Source: Symsagittifera roscoffensis
Taxonomy: Eukaryota; Xenacoelomorpha; Acoela; Convolutidae
NCBI RefSeq assembly: GCF_963678635.1
Contig: NC_087064.1
Coordinates: 38,368,706 to 38,432,705, forward strand
Direction: 5' to 3'
DNA length: 64,000 bases
Below the pieces are notes generated by a model that saw nothing but the letters and a program-made list of their open reading frames with translations, ran no database searches and was not told the origin of the DNA. This document shows, piece by piece, positions 32,552-40,472 of the stretch. Position numbers and translations under genes: made by a program. How positions within the stretch are numbered: the first letter of the stretch is position 1; each line of letters begins with the position of its first letter.

Positions 32552-33768
32552 AATATCTACCAAAGAACGAATTTTTATTTCCCTAGTTGGACCAAGTGGA
32601 TCTGGAAAATCGCATCTTATTTTTGATTGGTTGAAAATTGGTACTTTTCAACCAGCATTTGACAAAATGTTTTATTTTTATCAACATTATCAACCTCTTT
32701 TTAGTCAAATGCAAAGAAAAAACCTTAAGTTTATCCAAGGAGTAGATTTTGACTTGATTGAAAATCTCCCCAATATTGGAACTAAGTATTTGCTTATATT
32801 TGATGATTCTTGTGAAGAAATTTCAAACTCCAAACAATTTGTAAAAATTGCTACTGCGGGGAGACACAGGGGTCTGAATACAATATACATCAAACACAAT
32901 TTATTTCATCAAAGCAAATTAGGACGAAATGTGGAGTTACAAAATACACACATAGTCTTGTTCAAGTCGCCGAGGGATGTTTTACAAATCAATACATTAA
33001 GTCAACAACTAGGTCTAGGATCTCAATTGAAAGAGTGGTATCAAGATGCGTTACTCGGTTCTATGCGTTGCATGGCTATACAGCGCCCTAATTGATATCG
33101 ATATTATACCGTGGACGCTGGTTATTATGTGTCTGAACGTGGGTTTAACCGGACTTATTGGATGTAACAAGGTGAATGCCAAAATAAACAACCCGTCCCA
33201 TGACCCCGAGAATGGAAAAATTGAATTGAAGACCAGAATTCTATTTATTATTGCAATTGGCCTAAGCGGCTTGAGTTTCTTCTTTCTCGTAGGATGTTTG
33301 ATTCCGTTTGACGACCCTCTAGTTGAGGGCTCTGAAAATAAAACAAGTTTAATGATACTTACCGATTCCTTTAAGAACCACCTTGATACTGTTCCTTATG
33401 GTCATTTACTTTTTGATTTAACCCCAAAAACAGTTGATTCACTTACCTATTGCACTAATAGTGGCTCAGTTCCAACAAGATTTTACTTACCAGCTGGAAT
33501 AGAGACAAAGTTTTTGGACGATGAGCACACAATACGTCTCTATTCTCCCAATATTTCAAAAATTTTCCCTAAGGCTTCGAAAACAATTCATTCTCAATTG
33601 CCCAAAAGATTTCCTTCAATTTCTGAGCGAGTGTTTAGTAAACCTATTAAGAGGGGAGCTTCGAGATCTTCGGAAAGAAGACGTAGTAAAATATCGAAAA
33701 GAAATTTCAGAACTAACACAAAAAAGAACTCCTCTACACAAAAGAAGAATTATTTTAAGTTCAACTAA
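32541..33768 (+). pseudogene. FtsK/HerA-type packaging ATPase, split by a 340-bp insertion
   Basis: The first frame (32541-33095) has Walker A GPSGSGKS at about residue 19 and Walker B LLIFDDS at about residue 87, typical of the A32-like virion packaging ATPase of Polintons. The homologous text stops at WYQDA (near 33048). It resumes at TVPYGHLLFDLTPKTVDSL near 33388, where the conserved C-terminal part with the YCTN phrase follows. The 340 bp between are foreign and shift the frame by one. Downstream the frame continues to 33768, but from about 33555 it overlaps the next gene in another frame and is probably not the natural end. The role would be ATP-driven packaging of element DNA into capsids. 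Confidence 0.85.
33046..33388 (+). other. Open-frame insertion with two hydrophobic segments inside the ATPase gene
   Basis: The inserted block is more GC-rich than the Polinton around it and is open for all its roughly 113 codons in one frame. It encodes two likely membrane segments (TLVIMCLNVGLTGLIGC and LFIIAIGLSGLSFFFLVGC) separated by a polar loop with NKVNAKINN. The spacing and the KVN phrase recall the CD225/dispanin (IFITM-type) layout, but this is a weak guess. GAT occurs at both edges (33045-33047 and 33385-33387), too short to prove a target duplication. It may be a captured host exon. Confidence 0.5.
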
Positions 33769-33823
33769 AGGGTTACAATTGATATCTATCATCACCCTTT
33801 TTGTCATTAAACGATTGACATAG
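33521..33823 (+). CDS. Small basic Polinton virion-type protein
   Basis: The ATG at 33521 opens 100 residues. A Leu/Cys segment (FLQFLSECLVNLLRGEL) is followed by a Lys/Arg-rich helix (KYRKEISELTQKRTPLHKRR) and a hydrophobic end (GLQLISIITLFV). Small proteins of this shape lie next to the ATPase in many Polintons and are thought to be core or assembly factors. It overlaps the 3' end of the broken ATPase in a different frame. The frame is complete here. Confidence 0.5.
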   Translation: MSTQYVSILPIFQKFSLRLRKQFILNCPKDFLQFLSECLVNLLRGELRDLRKEDVVKYRKEISELTQKRTPLHKRRIILSSTKGLQLISIITLFVIKRLT

Positions 33824-33824
33824 T

Positions 33825-34236
33825 ATGGAACAGTTTTGTTTTAATTCCGTACTCAGTTTATCAATCACAAAGTACACTTCCAAGAAAACAAAAATTGAAA
33901 CAAAAGCAAGAAAAAGAGGAGATTGTACCAAAAAATTTTGATTCTGTTTACAGTGCTGTAAATGCGAGGTTGAAAACGAGCAACAATAAGCATATTATTG
34001 ATTTAATTTTGAATTCTCCTAGAATTAAAATCAGCCAGTCAGACAATATTATATTGGATAATCGAGATACAAAAGAATCTATTGTAGACTTTGTGTGTGC
34101 ACTAAAGCGAAAAAATACCAATTTTCCAGATATTTACTTTACTATTTTGGAAGCAACACATATTCCTCCTAAACTTGTTATTAACAAGAATGCCAAAGCA
34201 AAAGATAGAGGAACTTGGATCCCTTTCAAAATCTGA
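33825..34236 (+). pseudogene. Hypothetical conserved-looking Polinton protein, probable frameshift
   Basis: An ATG at 33825 begins a short frame (MEQFCFNSVLSLSITKY...). Around the A-rich stretch at 33886-33895 the better frame changes, and from 33895 a 113-residue frame continues to a TGA at 34234-34236. The second part has a folded look: ANNN-type polar loop, IDLILNSPRIKIS, then SIVDFVCALKRK and FPDIYFTILEATHIPP. I recognise no domain with confidence. It starts two bases after the previous stop. Confidence 0.4.
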
Positions 34237-34426
34237 AAAGGTAAGACTAAACAGATTGTATTCTAAGGGCAGAGCTGCGTACGGTTCTATTCAAAACTTG
34301 AGTAAAGCGAGTGGTTTATCAAAAAAGAAAGTAGAAAAGTTTTCACAAACCAAGACATCGTATACAAAATTTGGTCCACCAATCAGGTCTTTCCAAAGTG
34401 TTGTATTCCTTTCATTTCCAAAGTAA
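34190..34426 (+). pseudogene. Possible N-terminal fragment of the Polinton integrase
   Basis: The text KVRLNRLYSKGRAAYGSIQN, then LSKASGLSKKKVEKF, then TSYTKFGPPIRSF matches the layout of the helix-turn-helix region before the catalytic core of retrovirus-like Polinton integrases (LY...S/P-x-G-S-x-x-x-L...S-x-K-x-V...YT-x-x-x-P-x-R). The frame ends at 34426. No DDE core follows anywhere in the element. If the reading is right, the integrase is cut off, which explains a non-mobile copy. Confidence 0.4.
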
Positions 34427-34629
34427 AAAATGGAGACATAATATCTACAGGACAGTACATGAACTATCAATCCTTCACAAATCTACAATTTAAAAAATTA
34501 TTAAAAAACTCTTTCCACAGCATAAAAATAGAACTAAGGGATACTACAGGTGAAAAAATTCCTTTTGTGTCCGTAGGAATTACACGAGTTGTCCTCTTGT
34601 TTCGCAAGATTTCGGATGATCATTTTTGA
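34381..34629 (+). pseudogene. C-terminal fragment of a penton-like minor capsid protein
   Basis: A frame without its own start runs from 34381 to a TGA at 34627-34629. Its end has SFHSIKIELRDTTGEKIPFV followed by ITRVVLLFRK. The pattern I-x-I-E-L-R-D-x-x-G-x-x-(I/V)-P-F ending in a strand with FRK is the C-terminus seen in Polinton minor (penton-like) capsid proteins. The N-terminal jelly-roll is missing, having been replaced by the integrase-like fragment. It lies directly upstream of the core protein and capsid genes, where a penton gene is expected. Confidence 0.45.
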
Positions 34630-34646
34630 TTTATACTTCATACGAA

Positions 34647-35015
34647 ATGGTTGCTCAAAGTTCAGCTAATTTTCCTATTTTTCGTGGACATGCAAGGCAG
34701 CGTGGAAGAGGTTTTGGTGCTCTTGAACAAACTCTTGGGAGAACTGCATTTCCCTTCATTAAAAAATATATAGTCCCAGCTGCAAAAAGAATCGGAGCAG
34801 ATTTATTTGAAATTGCCGCTCCAGAGATTGGAGAAGTTGTCAGTGGACGAAAAAAATTCAAAACGTTTGCAAAAGATGTTGGAACAAAAACAGTTCGAAA
34901 ACAACTGGGAGGTGGAAAAAAGAAACCCAAGCCTAGAACAAGAAGAACCATTTCTCGAAAGAGTTGTTCAAAAATCAGTCGCTCTCACAAAGACATTTTT
35001 GACAAGATTGAATGA
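34647..35015 (+). CDS. Polinton core-type basic protein
   Basis: 122 residues from the ATG at 34647. A Gly/Arg start (RGHARQRGRGFGALEQTLG) is followed by AFPFIKKYIVPAAKRIGADL, a helix repeated in style (EIGEVVSGRKKFKTFAKDVG), and a long Lys/Arg tail (GGGKKKPKPRTRRTISRK). This glycine-rich, amphipathic-helix and basic-tail layout is that of small virion core or membrane-lytic proteins encoded just upstream of Polinton capsid genes. The end overlaps the capsid start by 4 bases (ATGA), which suggests co-transcription. Confidence 0.6.
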   Translation: MVAQSSANFPIFRGHARQRGRGFGALEQTLGRTAFPFIKKYIVPAAKRIGADLFEIAAPEIGEVVSGRKKFKTFAKDVGTKTVRKQLGGGKKKPKPRTRRTISRKSCSKISRSHKDIFDKIE

Positions 35016-36229
35016 GTGTAAATCAAAGTAGTCATTTTCGGTACGGAGCGTTTACAAATTCTTCTTTGGAGATTTTTGATAAAGTCCCAGTTTTGGAAAA
35101 AATTATGTCATCTTACACACAAGAAGTATTCCCCAGTACTTCTCTGGTTGAAAGCAGTATTGAGTTTGAATTTGAAACGGATCGTAATCTCTACTTGGAT
35201 ATGTTTGATACCCATCTTAGTTTAAAGCTTCAACTACTCAAAGGAAGATTGTTTGATGCTTTCAAAAAAGAAAAAGCAGAACATAAAGCAAAATCGGAGG
35301 AAGATTCAGATGAGGAACCACAAACTTACTTAACTTATGTAAACAATCTACTACATTCTCTATTCTCCAACTGTGAAGTTTATTTTAACAATACAATGGT
35401 TTACAATGCCAATGGATTATATCCTCATAAGGCACAGATATCGAACGAATTCAACTCGTCAGCAGTGAGTAATAAAGGAATTCTTGCTTGTCATGGATAC
35501 AGTTTTGAAGAAAATCCTGATGCATTTGATATGTATCCATTCACTGATAGAGCAAATTCCTTGGGAACAGGGATAACTTTTTCACTCTATGGGAGGCTCG
35601 CCATTGATTTGTTTACTTGCGAAAAACTGTTGCTACCAAATACCAAAGTTCGAATTAAACTTATTCGAACTAGACCTAATTTTTACATGTTATCTGATAA
35701 TCCAAATGTCAGTCTGAAAATAGTTGATTGTTCACTGTTTACAAGAAGAATTTTAGTAGCTGAACCTAATCATCAATATTTGCAATGGAATCTGGAAAGG
35801 GAACCTGCTCATTACAATTACATGGAAACTATAGCAAGAACCTTTATCATTCCATCACGTCAAAACCAGTTTATTCAGGAAAATGTTTTCAATAATGCCC
35901 CAATCAGAAGGATAGCTGTTGCAATGAATACAAATTCGGCTGTTGCGGGATCTTTTCAAAAAAATCCTTTCAATTATCAACAATTTTATTTGAATGAGCT
36001 TAGAATTATTCGGGGCGGAAGAGCAATTCATTCCTTAGATACAACTTACCCTTGTCGTCCCTATGTTACAACAATGAAAGCAATGCAGTTTAACGAAGAT
36101 TTTCCAGCTCTTCCTATGGAAGATTTTCAAAATAATTATATTCTAATTTTCGACTTGAATTCACTACAGGATGCAGCAAATAACGGAAGTGATAGTCTTG
36201 GGAGAAAGACTTTCAAATATTCAAATTGA
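35012..36229 (+). CDS. Major capsid protein (double jelly-roll type) of the Polinton
   Basis: 405 residues from an ATG at 35012. The sequence has the typical Polinton/adintovirus MCP flow: a start with VPVLEKIMSSYTQEVFPST, an early strand with FEFETDRNLYLDM, a poly-acidic loop (KAKSEEDSDEEPQ), LFSNCEVYFNN, then YPHKAQI, and a C-terminal jelly-roll with RTFIIPSRQNQFIQENVF and TYPCRPYVTTMKAMQFNEDF. Such proteins build icosahedral shells and are related to the C. elegans F54H12.2-like family. The frame is intact for most of its length, but it ends at FKYSN about 30-40 residues earlier than usual. The missing final strand may lie in another frame downstream. Family assignment is confident. Confidence 0.88.
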   Translation: MSVNQSSHFRYGAFTNSSLEIFDKVPVLEKIMSSYTQEVFPSTSLVESSIEFEFETDRNLYLDMFDTHLSLKLQLLKGRLFDAFKKEKAEHKAKSEEDSDEEPQTYLTYVNNLLHSLFSNCEVYFNNTMVYNANGLYPHKAQISNEFNSSAVSNKGILACHGYSFEENPDAFDMYPFTDRANSLGTGITFSLYGRLAIDLFTCEKLLLPNTKVRIKLIRTRPNFYMLSDNPNVSLKIVDCSLFTRRILVAEPNHQYLQWNLEREPAHYNYMETIARTFIIPSRQNQFIQENVFNNAPIRRIAVAMNTNSAVAGSFQKNPFNYQQFYLNELRIIRGGRAIHSLDTTYPCRPYVTTMKAMQFNEDFPALPMEDFQNNYILIFDLNSLQDAANNGSDSLGRKTFKYSN

Positions 36230-36252
36230 CAAATTCGGAACAGTCGCTAAAA

Positions 36253-36633
36253 ATGTTTAATTTTTTTGAGTTTTCAGGTTCCTATAAAAATATTGTAACT
36301 TTTTTGGGACTTTTCTTTGTTATTATCTCTGTACTATCTTTATTGACTTTCTTCAGACCTAAAGCTCCAGAAAAAATAGAGAAGGAATGCTGTTTAGTTG
36401 AAAACTCGAGACACTTCTTCAACCTAGACTGTAAAACAGTATTCAATAAACTTTGCCAACTATATAAGGCTTGTGTATGGGACTTTGTTGATTCAATTCC
36501 TAAATGTGTGTAAGTCATTATTATTCCTTTTTTTTAACCTAAAGTACACTATCAAACTATCAATTTCTTTTTTAGCTGTACCACAGCCTACAATTGCAAA
36601 GATGGATATTTTTTCTCTTATGTAAATTATTGA
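36253..36633 (+). CDS. Small membrane protein with Cys-rich tail, possibly spliced
   Basis: The ATG at 36253 starts a protein with one membrane segment (IVTFLGLFFVIISVLSLLTF) and a Cys-containing tail ending at PKCV with a stop at 36511-36513. The stop lies inside a perfect donor, GTAAGT at 36510. A good acceptor (TTTCTTTTTTAG) ends at 36575. Splicing out these 66 bases would add CTTAYNCKDGYFFSYVNY and end at 36633. The overlap with the capsid 3' end means that the upstream part may instead be capsid tail in a shifted frame. Confidence 0.4.
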
Positions 36634-36661
36634 AAGAATTCCATAGCTCAGGTTCAAGTAC

Positions 36662-37000
36662 ATGGGATCATACCCTTCTGACACAGTACCTCAACTAACA
36701 AAATACCCTTTTGCAATTATTAACTCAGCACCAAGCAATGATAGAGAAAAACACTGGATTATGATTGCTCGACTAGATAAAAGCTATTACTTTGCTGATT
36801 CTTTGGGAAGAAAGAGATCAGCTTACCCTTTTTTGACAAAAAAGTTTCGACGAATGGTTCCTCGAAAGCTACAAAAAACTGATAATTTGCGTGGTTTTTA
36901 CGCAATTTATTCAGCATTTCTCCTTTTTAAATTCTTCCAGAAGAACTTGAATAATGTTCATGATGTGTATGTTTTAAATTTTATCCGTAATTTTATGTAA
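36662..37000 (+). pseudogene. Adenovirus-type cysteine protease (Ulp1/C5 fold) lacking its catalytic Cys
   Basis: 112 residues. SDTVPQLTKYPFAIIN leads to the catalytic His in HWIMIA, then the Asp strand YYFADSLG, then a helix at GFYAIYSAFLLFKFF. In this family the helix begins with Cys-Gly at the active site. Here the residue before Gly is Arg (codon CGT at about 36889-36891, within NLRGFYAIY), so the nucleophile is absent. Otherwise the frame is complete from ATG to TAA. The family processes capsid proteins during maturation. It is the last gene on the late strand, 29 bases after the small membrane gene. Confidence 0.8.
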
Positions 37001-37590
37001 AAGTGAGTTTTTTTTTGTAAGTGTAATATTTTGCAGTAATTTTACTATACGATGTAGTGAAATTTTTGATTATTTATGTAATTTAACTTTTTAAATTCTT
37101 TAAATTTTTTTTACAAAAAGCATCTTAGCAACTAACCCTTTGATGAAATACGGAGAATGATGATGGAATATGGATGTTGTAGTCCCCCAATTGAAAGAAT
37201 TAACGATAGAGTAGATAAATTTACGAAAATTGTAACCAACTTCTAGTAAATTGTATAATTTTCTTAAAAGTTTACTCTGAGAAAGATGGAAAAATTATTT
37301 CACAAAAATATCAGAACCAAAAAAAATATGATACTATGTTTTTCTCATTATAAACTTTTACCGTGGCAGAGCAATTGATAAATTTGGATTATAATTTTTT
37401 GGAAAACTTGGAAATTTCCAAGAATTTTTCAAAGATTAAAGACAAAGTGATAAAAGAGAACTGAAATGAATCATAGCAAGAAATATGACAGAATAAATAA
37501 ACCAGTTGAGGTAAAAATAAGTGAGATAATTATGTGAAAAAAGATAAAATAAGTCATAAAATTAACAAGTGTAATGAACCTGTCATCCGT
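37001..37590. other. AT-rich Polinton DNA without a gene
   Basis: Very AT-rich with no sustained frame. It separates the protease gene from the Penelope-like element. It probably represents the original right-arm spacer. Confidence 0.4.
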
Positions 37591-37591
37591 T

Positions 37592-40110
37592 CTCCAGATA
37601 ACCTGGGGAAAAAAGATTAAGTAGGATATAAAAGTAATTAACCGTGAAGAGCTGTCAAGATTCCCCTGATATCCCGTGGAGCGGAATAACTAACCTGTCA
37701 AAGAAATTTTTGCTAAAAAGTAAATTTCAAACGTTTTCGCAACTATGTGCATCGTCAGGATTTTTACAATAAACTACTCTAAATGACGATAAAACATCAA
37801 TTTACAAATGTTATTTACAATAAATCACATACAATTTGGTTCTAAACCATCATGATAAAAAATTAGCCAATCACAGTTGACCTCTAAATTACTATTAAGA
37901 TTAAAATACTTTTAACCTCTAAAATTAATTAAACATTTTAAAATTAATTTGTCTGGAAGTTTCTGAGTCATAATTTCGATTTAGACATGTACGTTTTGAA
38001 TAAAAAACCAAAAATATTTTGGGACTAAATTTTCAGTGTTAACTCCCTGCTCCTAAACTCATCGCGCGTGTTCAAGCCCGGTTTCTCTTTCCTGATATGT
38101 ATTGCCTCTAGTGTTAGCAATTTTGTTTGGTTGTTTGACCTATCTATAATTTCCCAACTAAGATCTGCGCTATTTCCCTCAAGTTGGCATTGCTGAAGGT
38201 GGAGGCCTACCGGTGAGTCTGCTTTCCTATGTTCCTCAATTCTAGTGGTCAAATGTCGAACAGTTTGTCCGACATAGGTGGAAGTGCATCCACTACATGA
38301 CAGTTTATAAACCACTCTTGACTTGAGGTCATTAGAAAATGCTGACTTCAGTGATGGTAAACATGATTGTAGTTTTCTTGTGGTGAAAACCACTTGAACG
38401 TTCGTTAATTTTCGTAACCTGTTAGCAAAATATTGGCTCTGGTTACCTCTATATTGCACCATCAGCATTGGGGGCTTTTCATCCTTTGGTGATTGAACTG
38501 ACAAACCCCTGTCACTATCCAGGGGCTTGCCTTTACCCTCGATGATCTTGCACAAGGCGTCTGAAGCCACCTTTGCGGACCAATTTTCAGGGTACTGATT
38601 TGTCAGCCATTGCGCCCTATTAGTTTCCATAGCCTTATCAAATTGCTCCCAGCTAGATGTACTCCTAAAAACCCTGTGTACAGTGCCTTGGATAACACTA
38701 CGCTTATACTGAGTTGGGGCGCAGCTTCTATAGTTCAGTATAGTCCCTGTATCTGTTGGTTTTTGATACCAACTGCAAGTTACACGCCTATCCTGCGATA
38801 TATTTATGTTCAAATCCAGGAACGGCAAATTCCCCTCCGAATTAGTTTTCTCTAGAGTGAACTGCAAATTTGGATGAAGAGAATTGGCGGCATCGAGAAG
38901 ACAACTCGGCTCCCCTCTGACTGTTCTAACAATGTCATCCACATACCTGAGGAACAATTTCACCTGGGGAGTATCCTTCTCCTTGTTCTTAGCTCGGCAG
39001 CAGCTTTCACAGTACCAGACTATCTCGGTTATTGATGCGTATACGTCATCGGATATTTTTCCGCATTTTAGATGATACCAGTTTCGGCAACTCTCGCATT
39101 CAACCCCCTTTGATCTATATGTGACTTTCCTGCTTCAACATGGGCACAAGCCGTTTTTGTCATTAATTTGCTGTACCCCCGTTCCCACCGGTATTTGTTG
39201 TCGTAGAGCAAATTCGTATTCTTTCAGCCATAAGTTTGCCAGAATTACAGCGAGGGACGCTCCCATTGCTAAACCATCAACTTGTACATACCATGAATCA
39301 TTACACTTGAAATATACTTTGCTGACCGCCATATTCAAAAGCCTTTTCATGGTTGCTCTTTGAATTTCAGGAGGAGACTCCTGGCTGTACAGCTTCTGTA
39401 AAGCAATTTCAATTGCCTCCTTCAGGGGAACGTTGGTGTACAAACTTTTCACATCAAGAGATATTATGGTTTCATCCGGATCTAGAGCAATGTTTTCTAT
39501 TTTTTCTCTAGCCTCTTTAGTATTGGTTTCTATATTTGCTCCATCGATGTTGTCAAAAAACTTCGCAAGCATTTTGTTAAGATTCTCATACGAGCTGCCG
39601 GGAAGTGATAGTACAGGTCGTAGGGGTGTCTCATCCTTGTGTACCTTAGCTAAACCGTACAAACGGGCGGGTTGCCCCCCTGTTGATCGTATCTTAGAAT
39701 ATAACTGATCACTTATCTCGTCTCTTTTGTTCATGGCTAGTAACTCTTTGTTAAGTTCTTTCTCAATTTTCAGTATCACCTCATCAGTGGTTGCATCTTT
39801 TTTCACAAACTGAGCAGATTGCAACAAGGATTCCAGCTTTGATTCATATGTTTGTTTCCTCATTATGCAAAAACCAACCCCCTTATCAAAAGGCACAGCC
39901 AGCAACCCATTATCTTTGAGATATTTCCTCGTTTTTTCAACGGCTTTGTCTCTTGGGGTTTGCCGTACGTTTTTTGCATATGCCTTTGCCGCGGCTTCTA
40001 TTTCACATAACGTTTCACCAGATGTTTTTTGATTTTTCAATTGTGAGAGGAAAATGTCGACAATTTGTGACAATTTTCCCCAGATAACCTGAGGGAAAAT
40101 AAATAACATG
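37592..40110 (-). mobile_element. Penelope-like retroelement inserted in the Polinton
   Basis: One minus-strand PLE coding sequence (40109-38025) lies between Polinton DNA on both sides, 220 bp from the right terminal repeat. Near-identical 18-base phrases CCAGATAACCTG(G/A)GG occur at about 37593-37609 and 40079-40095. They may mark the element's edges or a partial terminal repeat. The plus-strand sequence CATGAAATAAG and the minus-strand TTTTCCCTCAG near the ATG resemble a 3' splice site, and PLEs are known to keep introns. Confidence 0.7.
38025..40109 (-). CDS. Penelope-like RT with embedded PHD-like finger and C-terminal GIY-YIG, one in-frame TGA
   Basis: One frame of 695 codons runs from 40109 to 38025 with a single stop, TGA at 39137-39135. 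The RT has AVPFDKGVGF (DKG motif), LYGLAKVHK, LRPVLSLPGS, SLDVKSLYTNVP, MGASLAVILANLWL and the catalytic RYVDDIV. Between the last two lies a PHD-like finger: C-P-C-TGA, twelve residues, CESC, RNWY, His, LK, Cys, and WYCESC. The TGA sits exactly where the second zinc cysteine is expected. The C-terminus is a GIY-YIG endonuclease (CTSTYVGQTVRHLTTRIEEH). The TGA may be a nonsense mutation of a Cys codon or a selenocysteine codon. No other damage is seen. Confidence 0.85.
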
Positions 40111-40333
40111 AAATAAGAATTTGAGATTCTTTCGAGAAAACAAATATTGCGTGATATATTAGTTTATGATCCCAAACTCTAAATCGAAACTTAATTTTCG
40201 TCGAAACTTACCATCTGAAACTTACCATCCAAAAAAATTTTTTCGTTTTTTAATAAAAAATAGTTTTTTCAAGATAAAAATGTATTTGCAAGTAAAACTT
40301 TAAAAATTTTCAAAAAATTTTCTGAAACTTACC

Positions 40334-40472
40334 TTCTGAAACTTAACATCTGAAACCTACCATCTTAATACATGGGAAACCTATTATCTACCTTAATACA
40401 TTGGAAATCTATTCCCTATCTTAATACATAGCTTGGAGACCGGATACTCTATTCCCTATCTTAATACATGGG
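40334..40472 (-). repeat. Right terminal inverted repeat with iterated motif
   Basis: Reverse complement copy of 22267-22405. TTAATACAT cores end at 40469, 40429, 40401 and 40373, which is the same 40/28/28 spacing as on the left. Inside it, the CTGAAACTTACCAT-type motif recurs five times, including copies at about 40205-40232. Confidence 0.9.

Larger units (their letters stand above)
22259..40472. mobile_element. Maverick/Polinton-like element, 18.2 kb, with terminal inverted repeats
   Basis: About 140 bp at 22267-22405 reappears inverted at 40334-40472 at about 95% identity. Between them lie hallmark Polinton (adintovirus-like) genes: protein-primed DNA polymerase B, packaging ATPase, double-jelly-roll major capsid protein, core-type protein and adenovirus-type protease. 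I could not match a 6-bp target duplication (TGGAGA or GAGACC on the left, TAGTCC on the right). The element is defective: the polymerase, ATPase, integrase, penton-like gene and protease are all damaged. A Penelope-like element lies inside its right arm. The right end cuts into the 3' coding end of a non-LTR element. Confidence 0.9.

Noticed and set aside
33521-33768. C-terminal 80 residues of the frame that crosses the ATPase insertion, rich in Arg/Lys/Ser
   Set aside because: They overlap the better-supported basic protein at 33521-33823 in another frame and are probably not translated as part of the ATPase.
37715-37770. Hammerhead ribozyme-like core on the minus strand (CCTGACGA ... GCGAAAACG) in the 3' region of the Penelope-like element
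   Set aside because: CTGANGA and GAAA are present, but stem II needs a bulge with a U-C mismatch and I could not pair stem I. It deserves only a covariance-model search.
37590-38024. SECIS element for the Penelope-like TGA
   Set aside because: ATGA words near 37850 and 37970 (minus strand) lack the required AA loop and GA partner in a stable stem. No convincing SECIS by eye.
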